Shown piece by piece: positions 33,498 through 41,537 of a DNA stretch of 64,000 bases. The stretch's first letter is position 1. Each line of letters begins with the position of its first letter. The translations under genes were made by a program, and so were the position numbers. This DNA is from ZC4RG35 sp036375695 (GTDB lineage Bacteria > Actinomycetota > Acidimicrobiia > Spongiisociales > ZC4RG35). Where the stretch lies: positions 1 to 64,000 of the forward strand of contig DASVBU010000021.1 of the NCBI GenBank assembly GCA_036375695.1. The letters are read 5' to 3'. The notes under the pieces are model-generated. The model worked only from the letters and a program-made list of their open reading frames with translations, was not told the DNA's origin and did no database searches.

Positions 33498-34252
33498 ACG
33501 GTGTCGCGGTCCGGGCCCGCGACCTGGTCCTCGGCTACGGCTCGTTCGTCGCAATCCGCCAGGCCACGTTCGCCATCCCTTTCGGGACCCTCACCGCGGT
33601 GATCGGCCCCAACGGCTCGGGGAAGTCCACGCTGCTCAACTCGATCGCCGGGCTGGTCACACCGATGGCGGGATCCATCGAGGTGGCGGTGCCGCCGAAG
33701 CGGATCGCCTACGTGATGCAGTCGACAAAGGTTCCGGAGGCACTCCCGGTGTCGGTGCGCGAGGTGGTGACCATGGGTCGCTATGCCACCAGCGGGCCGG
33801 CGCGGCGTCTCACCGCGGAGGATCGCCGGGCCGTCTCCGATGCCATGGAGCGTCTCGGGATCACGGACCTGGCCCACCGACAGATCAGCAAGCTCTCCGG
33901 CGGCCAGCGTCAGCGGGCCTTCGTCGCCCAGGGTCTGGCACAGGACCACGACATCCTGTTGTTGGACGAGCCCCTGACGGGGATCGACATCACCACGGCC
34001 GGCGCCATCGACGAGGTGATCCACCACGAGATCGAGGAGGGCTGTGCGGTGGTGATGACAACCCACGATCTCACCGAGGCGGCCGTGGCGGGGCACGTCA
34101 TCCTCGTCTCCGGAGGAGTGGTGGCATCTGGCCCACCTGCGGACGTGCTAACGGCGGAGAACTTGCGTCGTGCCTACGGTCCCGCGCTCCTCCATGCCGG
34201 CGAGGATCGGGTCTTCCTCGACGACCCGGCGCACTTCCCCGTGCAGGAGTAG
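33485..34252 (+). CDS. znuC: Zinc ABC transporter ATPase
   Basis: Predicted 255-residue ATPase of the metal ABC family. Walker A GPNGSGKSTLLNSI, Q-loop AYVMQSTKVPEALPVSV, signature LSGGQRQRAFVAQGL, Walker B ILLLDEPLTGID and H-loop TTHDLTEA are complete. The start is GTG 33485, with GGGGAGG eight bases upstream inside zur; the very long frame reaching back to 31649 is antisense shadow of znuB/znuA. Overlap with zur means regulator and motor are made together and autoregulated by zinc. Confidence 0.93.
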   Translation: MRRLNGVAVRARDLVLGYGSFVAIRQATFAIPFGTLTAVIGPNGSGKSTLLNSIAGLVTPMAGSIEVAVPPKRIAYVMQSTKVPEALPVSVREVVTMGRYATSGPARRLTAEDRRAVSDAMERLGITDLAHRQISKLSGGQRQRAFVAQGLAQDHDILLLDEPLTGIDITTAGAIDEVIHHEIEEGCAVVMTTHDLTEAAVAGHVILVSGGVVASGPPADVLTAENLRRAYGPALLHAGEDRVFLDDPAHFPVQE

Positions 34253-34300
34253 GGGACTTGCCGCCCCCTAACCCCCCGGCTCCGGCACCGGACGGGTTCC

Positions 34301-34367
34301 CCCTACCCCCGGCTCCGCTCCGCTTCGCCGGCGGTACCTTCCCCCAGCCTGGCTGGGGGACTAATCA
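34301..34367. repeat. Hairpin repeat, copy 1 (between znuC and cbiO)
   Basis: CCCTACCCCCGGC, a short GC-rich stretch, CGGCGGTACCTTCCCCCA, and a 7-bp hairpin CCCCCAG-CCTGG-CTGGGGG (34341-34359) followed by ACTAATC. Its order and sequence match copies at 37331 and 37399. It lies between convergent genes and may act as a bidirectional terminator. The rest of the 108-base spacer (34253-34300) holds nothing recognizable. Confidence 0.65.
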
Positions 34368-35098
34368 TGGGCCAGGGTGAAGCCGTACGGCAGCTCCAGC
34401 CGATGCTCCGCCAGGAGATCCGGCCTGGAGAGCAGTTCCGGGGTCGGCATGTCGACCACGACCCGGCCCCCGTCCATCACCACGGAACGAGGGCAAAGCT
34501 CCAGGGCGAGCGGGAGGTCGTGGGTGATCACCACCATGGTGACGTCGAGAACGGACAGCGTCTCGATGAGGGTGCGTCGGCCGGCCGGGTCGAGACCGGA
34601 GCCCGGTTCGTCGAGGACCAGGATCTCCGGGCCCATGGCAAGCACCGTCGCCAGGGCGGCGAGACGCTTCTCACCACCGCTGAGATGATGCGGAGGCCGA
34701 CTCGCCAGATCGGAGGCACCCACCCGGTGCAGGGCCTCTTCGACCACCGCGTCCAGGTCCCGGCCACGGACACCGAGATTGGCCGGGCCGAATGCGACGT
34801 CGTCGGCGACGGTGGGCATGAAGAGCTGGTCGTTGGGATCCTGGAAGACGAGACCGACCCGACGGCGGATCTCCGTCACGGTGTCGTCGGTGAGTGACAC
34901 ACCCCCGACGAGGACCTCTCCAGAGGCGCCACGGAGGAGGCCGTTGAGATGGAGGGCGAGCGTGGTCTTGCCGGCGCCATTGGGACCGAGGAGCGCGACC
35001 CTCTCGCCCTCGGCGACCGTCAGATCGACACCCCGCAGCGCCTCCCGCCCATCCGGGTAGGAGAACCGGAGACCGCGGACTTCCAACACAGGGATCAC
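34361..35098 (-). CDS. cbiO: Cobalt/nickel ECF transporter ATPase
   Basis: Predicted 245-residue ATPase of an energy-coupling-factor importer. Walker A LLGPNGAGKTTLALHLNG, Q-loop LVFQDPNDQLFMPTV, signature LSGGEKRLAAL, Walker B ILVLDEPGSGLD and H-loop ITHDL are intact, with the FQDPND motif typical of CbiO/NikO. Start GTG 35098 overlaps the cbiQ stop (GTGA); the residues upstream of it in the frame are low-complexity shadow. The stop codon falls in the hairpin repeat. Confidence 0.92.
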   Translation of the reverse strand: MIPVLEVRGLRFSYPDGREALRGVDLTVAEGERVALLGPNGAGKTTLALHLNGLLRGASGEVLVGGVSLTDDTVTEIRRRVGLVFQDPNDQLFMPTVADDVAFGPANLGVRGRDLDAVVEEALHRVGASDLASRPPHHLSGGEKRLAALATVLAMGPEILVLDEPGSGLDPAGRRTLIETLSVLDVTMVVITHDLPLALELCPRSVVMDGGRVVVDMPTPELLSRPDLLAEHRLELPYGFTLAHD

Positions 35099-35859
35099 GA
35101 GCCCACCAACGCCATCACCGCCACAACCACGGCCACCGTGGGTGCGACCAGGGCGACGAGCCACTGGGTCCTCGTGGCCCGTCGCCGCTCCAGCACCGGC
35201 ATCTCACCGGTGTAGCCACGGGCCATCATCGCCGAGTGGACCCGCTCCCCCCGCTCGTACGCCCTGACGAACAGCGCCCCGGACGCGGACGCGATCGGCC
35301 GGGCCTGCCACAGCCATCTCGCGTCGTGACCACGAGCAACCATCGCCTGGCGCATCCTCGACATCTCGTCTGCGATCAGCTCCAGGTAACGGACCATGAA
35401 TCCGGCGATGGACACCAGCACCGACGGAGCCTTCAGCGTGCGCAACCCTTCGAGGATTCTCGACACCTCGGTGGTGGCCACCAAGACGATCGCCGCCCCC
35501 GCACCCAGGGTGGTCTTGGCGATGATCCCCCACGCCGCCCACAGCCCGTCGCGGCTGACCGTCACCCAGCCCACGTCGACTCGCTCCCCAGACCCGACCA
35601 ACGGGACCATCAAGGCGAGCAGGATGAACGGGAGGGCGCCGGTCAACCGGAGTATGAAGAAGCGAAGCGGGATCCGGCCGACCACCAGAGCGACCGCCAG
35701 GATCACTGCGTAGACGGCGAACGCCCAGACCTGGCGTGGCGGTGTCACCGCCACCGACAGGGCGAACAGGAGCACCGCCGCCACCTTGGTCTCGGGCGGG
35801 GCGTGATGGAGGGCACTGTGCTCGTGGACGTAGAGGGCGTGGGCGTGGCCGGCGCCCAC
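35095..35859 (-). CDS. cbiQ: Cobalt/nickel ECF transporter transmembrane protein
   Basis: Predicted 254-residue EcfT/CbiQ protein with about five helices. HALYVHEHSALHHAPPETKVAAVLLFALSVAV is the family start. The coupling-helix motifs with conserved Ala-Arg-Gly (AMVARGHDARW and SAMMARGYTGEMP) mark contacts with the ATPases. It links CbiM and CbiO. GTG 35859 lies four bases from the cbiM stop. Confidence 0.9.
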   Translation of the reverse strand: MGAGHAHALYVHEHSALHHAPPETKVAAVLLFALSVAVTPPRQVWAFAVYAVILAVALVVGRIPLRFFILRLTGALPFILLALMVPLVGSGERVDVGWVTVSRDGLWAAWGIIAKTTLGAGAAIVLVATTEVSRILEGLRTLKAPSVLVSIAGFMVRYLELIADEMSRMRQAMVARGHDARWLWQARPIASASGALFVRAYERGERVHSAMMARGYTGEMPVLERRRATRTQWLVALVAPTVAVVVAVMALVGS

Positions 35860-35862
35860 GTC

Positions 35863-36837
35863 TCAGCCTGTCGCTCGGGGCGAGCGCTCCCGGAACGCCC
35901 GGAAGATCCCCCAGGCGACCAGCAGGGTGATGAGCGTCCCGGCCACGCCGGCGATGGCCAGGCTCATCCTCTCGTCCTCGATGCCCCTGGTGGCGTAGTC
36001 GGCGAAGAGGAAGTCCGACCAGGCGTGGTCCCGACCCTGGTCGGCGAAGCCCTCGGTCTGGGCCACCCGCTCCAGACCGTCGGGGGCATCGGCGGCGAAC
36101 TGGCTCACCACGGTGGCGAAGACCACCGTCACCAACAAGCCACCCAGGACGAAGACGCGAGTCGGGACCTTGCCACGTCCACTGCGCAGATCGACGCCCG
36201 CGGCACCGTGGACCAGGTCGGGCCGGGAGGCGAGCACCGCTCCCACGGCGATGGAGCTGATCACCGCCTCACCGATCCCGATCAGGGCGTGGATGCCGAC
36301 CATGGCGCCGAAGACGCGGGTGAACGGGATCGGCGCCGTCGCCCCGAAGAGCCACTCGATGGAGAAGGCCGCCGCCGACAGCACGACGGAGGCCCATGAG
36401 GCGAGAGCGGTCGCCCCGAGGATGCCGCCTCGACCCGCCGGCAGGAGCTTCTTGAAGATGCCGAAGAGGGCATACCCGGCGTAGGCGGGGACGATCGCCA
36501 TGTTGAGGATGTTGTAGCCGAGGGCGGTGAGCCCACCGTCGGCGAAGAACATCGCCTGCACGGCCACGACGACCGTGACGACGAGGGCGCCCAGATGCGG
36601 CCCGAGGAGGATGGCTGCCAGCGCGCCCCCCATGAGATGGCCGGTGGTGCCTGCGGCCACGGGGAAGTTGAACATCTGGGCGGCGAACACGAATGCGGCG
36701 GTGATCCCAGCCACCGGGACCACCTTCTCGCTCATGGTCTGCCTGAGCTGACGGAGGGCAGCGCCGACGGTGCCGACGCTGACGACGCCGGTGGCCACGG
36801 CGGTCCCTGCATTGAGAAACCCGTCAGGTGCGTGCAA
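35863..36837 (-). CDS. cbiM: Cobalt/nickel ECF substrate-capture protein, CbiM fused to a CbiN-like PDGLE domain
   Basis: Predicted 324 residues. The CbiM/NikM part (about 1-215, six to seven helices) starts (M)HAPDGFLNAG; the C-terminal part (about 225-324) has the PDGLERVAQTEGF motif and a final helix, corresponding to CbiN/NikN. The start is TTG 36837: AGGAGG lies five bases upstream, and it yields Met1-His2, the N-terminal metal-binding pair required in CbiM/NikM. The ATG at 36861, or the longer frame to 37380, would bury this His and is rejected. It takes up Co(II) or Ni(II); the Nur-like box and regulator point to nickel, while metH gives a use for cobalt. Confidence 0.9.
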   Translation of the reverse strand: MHAPDGFLNAGTAVATGVVSVGTVGAALRQLRQTMSEKVVPVAGITAAFVFAAQMFNFPVAAGTTGHLMGGALAAILLGPHLGALVVTVVVAVQAMFFADGGLTALGYNILNMAIVPAYAGYALFGIFKKLLPAGRGGILGATALASWASVVLSAAAFSIEWLFGATAPIPFTRVFGAMVGIHALIGIGEAVISSIAVGAVLASRPDLVHGAAGVDLRSGRGKVPTRVFVLGGLLVTVVFATVVSQFAADAPDGLERVAQTEGFADQGRDHAWSDFLFADYATRGIEDERMSLAIAGVAGTLITLLVAWGIFRAFRERSPRATG

Positions 36838-36866
36838 TTCGTCCTCCTGATGCCAGGCCATCGCAA

Positions 36867-36883
36867 TTGCGAACTGCTTGCAG
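36867..36883. promoter_or_regulatory. Nur-like box between cbiMN and a Fur-family gene
   Basis: TTGCGA-ACTGC-TTGCAG resembles the Streptomyces nickel-responsive Nur box (as I recall it, tTGCaa-N5-ttGCAA), with 9-10 of 12 specified bases matching. It lies between two divergent starts, just upstream of the TAGGTT -10 of the regulator. Identification is inference from sequence and position. Confidence 0.5.
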
Positions 36884-36894
36884 CAAAAGGAGTA

Positions 36895-36900
36895 TAGGTT
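36895..36900 (+). promoter_or_regulatory. -10 element TAGGTT, leaderless start
   Basis: TAGGTT, six bases, then GTG 36907. The Nur-like box ends 11 bases upstream, so a bound repressor would occlude the promoter. Confidence 0.55.
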
Positions 36901-36906
36901 TGCGCC

Positions 36907-37329
36907 GTGATCATCGACGATCCCTTGCGGAGCGCCCTGGAACGGGAGGGTCACCGGATGACCGCGCCGCGTCGCGCCGTGTGGCAGGTCGTCTCCACCG
37001 CGGAGCGCCATCTCACCGCAGACGAGATCGCGGCCCGGGTTCGCTCCGAGTACCCGGACGTCAACCTGTCCTCGATCTATCGGTCGCTGACCCTCTTCGC
37101 CGATCTGGGCCTGGTCAGGGAGTCCAGCCTCGACAGCGGCGGGCCGGCGCATTGGGAGCCGGCGCACCCCGACGACGACTTCCACCTCCGCTGCCGGCGG
37201 TGCGGGAGGATCGACCACCACACCGGTGACCTCGTCGACCGGGTGCGCAGCCACCTCGAGGGCGAGCACGGCTGGATCCCCGAGCAGGTGGAGCTGCTTG
37301 TGACCGGTCTCTGCCCGGACTGCGCCTGA
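36907..37329 (+). CDS. Fur family metalloregulator, probably Nur-like
   Basis: Predicted 140-residue Fur-family repressor. DNA-binding winged helix about 10-80 (TADEIAARVRSEYPDVNLSSIYRSLTLFADLGLV). Metal region HLRCRRCGRIDHH and C-terminal LCPDCA provide the CxxC pairs. It differs clearly from the zur product 4 kb upstream and is divergent from cbiMN-cbiQ-cbiO with a Nur-like box between. That makes nickel (or cobalt) sensing the best guess, though a second Zur or a Fur cannot be excluded. Confidence 0.8.
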   Translation: MIIDDPLRSALEREGHRMTAPRRAVWQVVSTAERHLTADEIAARVRSEYPDVNLSSIYRSLTLFADLGLVRESSLDSGGPAHWEPAHPDDDFHLRCRRCGRIDHHTGDLVDRVRSHLEGEHGWIPEQVELLVTGLCPDCA

Positions 37330-37330
37330 G

Positions 37331-37392
37331 CCCCCTACCCCCGGCCTCCGGCCGGCGGTACCTTCCCCCATGCTTCGCATGGGGGACTGATC
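37331..37392. repeat. Hairpin repeat, copy 2
   Basis: CCCCTACCCCCGGCCTCCGG, CCGGCGGTACCTT and a perfect 9-bp hairpin CCCCCATGC-TTC-GCATGGGGG (37365-37385), ending ACTGATC. It is nearly identical in order to copy 1 and lies directly after the Nur-like gene. Confidence 0.7.
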
Positions 37393-37398
37393 CTTTCA

Positions 37399-37459
37399 CC
37401 GGCCCCCGGGAACCATGGGCCGCCGTACCTTCCCCCATGCTTCACATGGGGGACGCTGC
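37399..37459. repeat. Hairpin repeat, copy 3
   Basis: CCGGCCCCCGGG...CCGCCGTACCTT and hairpin CCCCCATG-CTTCA-CATGGGGG (37432-37452), then ACGCTGC. A tandem, slightly diverged copy seven bases after copy 2. The remaining 34 bases to the acyl-CoA dehydrogenase stop hold nothing else. Confidence 0.65.
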
Positions 37460-37493
37460 AGCCCCGCCCCGGCGACCTTGGCGTCGAGGTCCA

Positions 37494-38618
37494 TCAGAGC
37501 CCGAGGACGTCCCCCAGGCGCTGGCGATGGAACCGGGGGTCGCCGAGGAGAAGCGACGACGTCTTGGCCCGCTTCAGGTAGAGGTGGGCGTCGTGCTCCC
37601 AGGTGAACCCGATCCCGCCGTGGAGTTGGATGTTCTCCCCGGCCGCCCACACGTAAGCCTCCGAGGCCACCGACGCGGCGAGGGGGGCGGCGATGGCAAA
37701 CTCCTGCTCGTCGTCCGTGACCCGGACGGCGTGATACGCCACCGACTTGGCATGCTCCACCTTGACCAGCATCCGGGCACATCGGTGCTTGACCGCCTGG
37801 AACGACCCGATGGGCCGGCCGAACTGGTGGCGGGTCTTGGCGTACTCGGTCGACATCTCGAGACAGCGCTGGGCCCCACCGACCTGCTCGTTGGCGAGCA
37901 GCGACGACGCCATCGCGAGAGCCTTCTTCAACCCGTCGGCGGCCGGTCCGCCGCCGAGCGGTCGTCCCGCGGCCACACCCTCGAAGGCGACGTTGCCCTG
38001 GCGTCGGGTCGGGTCGAGGACGTCCACCTGCTCGACGCCGACCCCGGTCTCGCCGGCGCGGACCGGGAAGACGGCGACACCGTCGTCGGTGCGGGCCGCG
38101 ACCAGGAACAGGTCGGCGAGATGACCGTCGAGGACGTGCTTCTTGACGCCCGAGATCATCCAACGGTCACCGTCCCGGGTGGCGGTGGTCTCGATCGCCT
38201 CGAGCCCCCAGTCGCGGGATCCCTCGAAGACGGCCAGCGTGGCGATGGTCTCGCCCGATGCGATGCCGGGGAGGAGCTCCGCCTTCTGCTCGTCGTCGGC
38301 GAGCGTCATGATCACGGGGGTGGCCAGCCCCACTGTGGCGAAGAAGGGGCCCGGGGTGACCATCCGGCCCATCTCCTCGAAGATCACCGACAGCTCCACG
38401 GGGCCGTAGCCGGCGCCGCCGTGCTCTTCGGGGATGGCGAGACCCGTCCAGCCGAGGTCTGCCATCTCCTTCCACAGCGAGCGATCGAACCCCTCGGGGG
38501 TCATCATCAGCTCCCGCACCGTCGGGATCGGGAGCCGGTCGTCGAGGAACTCCCGCGCCGTGTTGCGGAGCAGCGTCACCTCCTCGGTCGGCGCATAGGA
38601 GACACGGGCCTCAGCCAC
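37494..38618 (-). CDS. Acyl-CoA dehydrogenase family protein, smaller partner of a probable heteromeric pair
   Basis: Predicted 374-residue FAD-dependent acyl-CoA dehydrogenase. N-terminal helical domain, LGWTGLAIPEEHGGAGYGPVELSVIFEEMGR, a beta domain and a C-terminal QFGRPIGSFQAVKHRCARM...ENIQLHGGIGFTWEHDAHLYLKRA block are present. The motif carrying the usual catalytic Glu near the C-terminus is not recognizable here, while the partner gene has EGGTSE. This is the pattern of actinobacterial alpha2-beta2 FadE pairs that oxidize steroid or other bulky CoA esters. GTG 38618 follows GGGAGG and overlaps the partner's stop by 8 bases, so they are co-translated. Confidence 0.88.
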   Translation of the reverse strand: MAEARVSYAPTEEVTLLRNTAREFLDDRLPIPTVRELMMTPEGFDRSLWKEMADLGWTGLAIPEEHGGAGYGPVELSVIFEEMGRMVTPGPFFATVGLATPVIMTLADDEQKAELLPGIASGETIATLAVFEGSRDWGLEAIETTATRDGDRWMISGVKKHVLDGHLADLFLVAARTDDGVAVFPVRAGETGVGVEQVDVLDPTRRQGNVAFEGVAAGRPLGGGPAADGLKKALAMASSLLANEQVGGAQRCLEMSTEYAKTRHQFGRPIGSFQAVKHRCARMLVKVEHAKSVAYHAVRVTDDEQEFAIAAPLAASVASEAYVWAAGENIQLHGGIGFTWEHDAHLYLKRAKTSSLLLGDPRFHRQRLGDVLGL

Positions 38619-39795
38619 GCGGCACCTCCCTCCACGGCACGTCCTTGTCCACCCTGGGGTCTCCGGGGAGGCCGAGGACCCGCTCCGCCAGGATGTTGAG
38701 CATCACCTCGGAGGTGCCACCCTCGATGGAATTGGCCCGGGTGCGAAGGAAGCCGTGCTGAGGCGGCCTGCCCTCGAAGACGGCCGGGCGGACGAGCTGA
38801 TAGCCGCCCGGGTAGAGCGTCCCATCGAGGCCCATCAGCTCGAGGGTGAAGGACATCACCGCCTTGTTGTTGTCCGCCCAGGCCAGCTTGCCCGTGGACC
38901 CCTCGGGGCCCGGGATCCCGGCCTCCGCCATCTCGTCGGCGCGAATGGCGGTCAGACGTGCCGCCTCCACCTCGGCCCAGAGCCGGACGAGCTCGTCACG
39001 CATCACAGGGTCGCCGTCCCCGTACTCCTTCCAGGCGCCGATCGCCTCGGCGATCCGACCCGCGCCCCTCGGGACCGTGTTCCCGCCGATGGCCACCCGC
39101 TCGTTCATCAGGGTGGTGAGGGCGACACGCCACCCGGCCCCGACGGCGTCGATCCGGTTGGCATCGGGAATCCTGGCGTCGTTGAAGAAGACCTCGTTGA
39201 ACTCCGCCTCGCCGGTGATCTGATAGAGGGGGCGCACCTCGACACCGGGCGACTCCATGTCGACGACGAAGTAGGTCAGACCCTGGTGCTTGGGCACGTC
39301 GGGGTTCGTCCTGGCGACGAGCATCCCCCACTTGGCGAGGTGGGCCAGGGTGGTCCAAACCTTCTGCCCGTTGACCACCCACTCGTCGCCGTCACGGACG
39401 GCCATCGTGGCCAGGCCGGCCACATCGGAGCCGGCGCCGGGCTCGGAGAACATCTGGCACCAGATCTCCTCGGTGGTGAACATGGGACGCAGCCACCGCT
39501 GTTTCTGCTCGGAGGTGCCATGGGTGGTCAGCACACCGGCGCCCATGCCGATGCCGAGGACATTGCGGGCCCGGTTGTCGATGCTGGCACCCGCCTCGAC
39601 GAGGCGGCGGTTGATGATCGTCTGATAGCGCCGCGGAAGCCCGAGCCCGCCCTCCCCTTCGGGATGCCATACCCAGGCGAGACCGAGGTCGTACTGGGCG
39701 CCCCAGAACTCCTTGTCGGGGGTCTCGGCCGGAGGGTGCCCCTCGAGGAGCTGCCGGATCAGGCCTTCGACCCGTTCCAGGTCATGGTCGCTCAT
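38611..39795 (-). CDS. Acyl-CoA dehydrogenase, larger partner of the pair
   Basis: Predicted 394-residue acyl-CoA dehydrogenase. WCQMFSEPGAGSDVAGLATMAVRDGDEWVVNGQKVWTT is the FAD/substrate block; VFFNDARIPDANRI and the C-terminal RANSIEGGTSEVMLNILAERVLGLP, with the candidate catalytic Glu, are present. It opens an operon with the smaller partner. TACCTT lies eight bases before ATG 39795 with no Shine-Dalgarno, so the mRNA is probably leaderless or nearly so. The substrate is unknown; steroid side chains or branched fatty acids are possibilities from related FadE pairs. Confidence 0.9.
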   Translation of the reverse strand: MSDHDLERVEGLIRQLLEGHPPAETPDKEFWGAQYDLGLAWVWHPEGEGGLGLPRRYQTIINRRLVEAGASIDNRARNVLGIGMGAGVLTTHGTSEQKQRWLRPMFTTEEIWCQMFSEPGAGSDVAGLATMAVRDGDEWVVNGQKVWTTLAHLAKWGMLVARTNPDVPKHQGLTYFVVDMESPGVEVRPLYQITGEAEFNEVFFNDARIPDANRIDAVGAGWRVALTTLMNERVAIGGNTVPRGAGRIAEAIGAWKEYGDGDPVMRDELVRLWAEVEAARLTAIRADEMAEAGIPGPEGSTGKLAWADNNKAVMSFTLELMGLDGTLYPGGYQLVRPAVFEGRPPQHGFLRTRANSIEGGTSEVMLNILAERVLGLPGDPRVDKDVPWREVPRG

Positions 39796-39831
39796 ATGCC
39801 GCCAAGGTACAGCCGCCGGCCGAAGCTCGCG

Positions 39832-41460
39832 TCAGGGGATCGCCGGTTCGATGATGGCGTCGAGGTCGAGACCGGAAGGCAACGTGCCATAGAGGTGGCC
39901 CCAGTGGCCATCGAGACGGCTGGCGGCGAAGGCATCGAAGACCTCGGGCGAGGCGTGCTCGGCGAGCAGGACACCTGCCGCGGCCAGGGCCATCCGCTCC
40001 GTGATGATCCGCCCCGCGGCCTCGGCGTCGCTCATGTCGTAGCTCCCGAATGCGGCGTCCAGGGCCCGGTCGAGCCGCGGATCGTGCCCTCGCGCCTCTT
40101 CAAGTTCGTTCTGCAGCTCCTTGACCGCCGCCGGCTCGCGGGCCAGGACGCGGAGCACGTCGAGAGCGATCACGTTCCCACTCCCCTCCCAGATGGCGTT
40201 TACCGGGGACTCCCGATAGAGACGGGGCATGATCGACTCCTCGACGTAGCCGTTCCCACCGAGACACTCCATTGCCTCCCGCACCACCTCGCTGCAGCGC
40301 TTGGTGACCCAGTACTTGGCCACGGGGGTGAGCAGCCGCTTGACCAGGTCCTCGTGGTCGTCGAGCGCCGCCCGGTCGAATGAGCCCGCCACCCGCATCA
40401 TCAGGACCACGGCCGCCTCGGTCTCGATCTCGAGATCGGCGAGGACGTTGCGCATCAGGGGCTTGGCGACCAGCTCGGCGCCGAACGCCGACCGGTGACG
40501 GGCGTGGTGGAAGGCCTGGGTGACGGCTTGCCGCATGAGGGCGGCGGAGCCGGTGATGCAGTCGAGACGGGTGTGGGCGACCATCTCGATGATCGACGCC
40601 ACGCCCCGGCCCTCCTCCCCGACCAGACGGCCCCAGGCGCCGTCGAACTCGACCTCCGACGAGGCGTTGGATCGGTTCCCCAGCTTGTCCTTGAGACGCT
40701 GGAGACGGATGGCGTTCACTTCGCCATCGGGGGTGAACCTGGGCACCAGGAAGCAAGAGAGCCCACCGGGCGCCTGGGCGAGGACGAGGAAGGCATCGCA
40801 CATGGGCGCCGACATGAACCACTTGTGACCCGTGAGGCTGAACTCGCCGTCGACTCCGGTCGGCGCCGCGGTCGTCGTGTTGGAGCGGACGTCGGAGCCG
40901 CCCTGCTTCTCGGTCATCCCCATCCCGATGGTGACACCGGTCTTCTCCGCAGCCGGCCGGAAGGCCGGGTCGTACTTGCGGCTCACGATCCGGCGCTCCC
41001 ACTCCTCGGCGACTTCCCGGGTGAGCCGGATGGTCGGGACGGCCCCACATGTCATGGAGATGGGGCAGAAGTGTCCCGCCTCGACCTGGGAGACGATGAA
41101 GGTCAGTGCGGCCCGCGCCGGGAACCCACCCTCGCCCGGTTCCGTCTCCCACGGTATGGAGTGGAGACCGTTGGCGGTGGCCAGGTCCATGAGGTTGTGC
41201 CAGGCCGGATGGAACTCGACGGTGTCGGAGCGGCACCCGTAACGGTCGTGAGTGCGCAGACGGGGCGGGTTCTCGTTGGCGGCGAAGCCCCAGCCGTAGA
41301 CCTCTTCGGTGGACATCTTCCGACCCAACGCCTCCACCTGATCACGGGCCCACCCCGCACCCTCCCTTTCCAGGCCGGGCAGGAGAAGGGGGTCGGCGGC
41401 CGCCATGTCGTAGTCGACGAGGGGAGGCGTCTGATTGAAGACCTCGTGTGTGACGCCCAT
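39832..41460 (-). CDS. AidB-like acyl-CoA dehydrogenase family protein
   Basis: Predicted 542-residue protein of the AidB/isovaleryl-CoA-dehydrogenase-like subgroup. It starts VFNQTPPLVDYDMAAADPLL, characteristic of AidB, and has MGMTEKQGGSDVRSNTT, GHKWFMSAPMCDAFLVLAQ, a FAD-binding RHRSAFGAELVAKPLMRNVLADLEIE and CLGGNGYVEESIMPRLYRESPVNAIWEGSGN. AidB in E. coli binds DNA in the alkylation response, but many actinobacterial members are probably ordinary dehydrogenases, so I do not assign a role. TAGCCT-N6-ATG gives it its own leaderless promoter (41467-41472). Confidence 0.88.
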   Translation of the reverse strand: MGVTHEVFNQTPPLVDYDMAAADPLLLPGLEREGAGWARDQVEALGRKMSTEEVYGWGFAANENPPRLRTHDRYGCRSDTVEFHPAWHNLMDLATANGLHSIPWETEPGEGGFPARAALTFIVSQVEAGHFCPISMTCGAVPTIRLTREVAEEWERRIVSRKYDPAFRPAAEKTGVTIGMGMTEKQGGSDVRSNTTTAAPTGVDGEFSLTGHKWFMSAPMCDAFLVLAQAPGGLSCFLVPRFTPDGEVNAIRLQRLKDKLGNRSNASSEVEFDGAWGRLVGEEGRGVASIIEMVAHTRLDCITGSAALMRQAVTQAFHHARHRSAFGAELVAKPLMRNVLADLEIETEAAVVLMMRVAGSFDRAALDDHEDLVKRLLTPVAKYWVTKRCSEVVREAMECLGGNGYVEESIMPRLYRESPVNAIWEGSGNVIALDVLRVLAREPAAVKELQNELEEARGHDPRLDRALDAAFGSYDMSDAEAAGRIITERMALAAAGVLLAEHASPEVFDAFAASRLDGHWGHLYGTLPSGLDLDAIIEPAIP

Positions 41461-41537
41461 GGCGGAAGGCTAATCCCGGGGTGTAGGGCCCCGACCAGGG
41501 CCGTTGGGCCCTGGCGCGCCTGTGCCATCCTTGCGAC

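Noticed and set aside
36838..36906. Cobalamin riboswitch before cbiM
   Set aside because: The spacer is only 69 bases and shows no B12-box; a protein operator explains it better.
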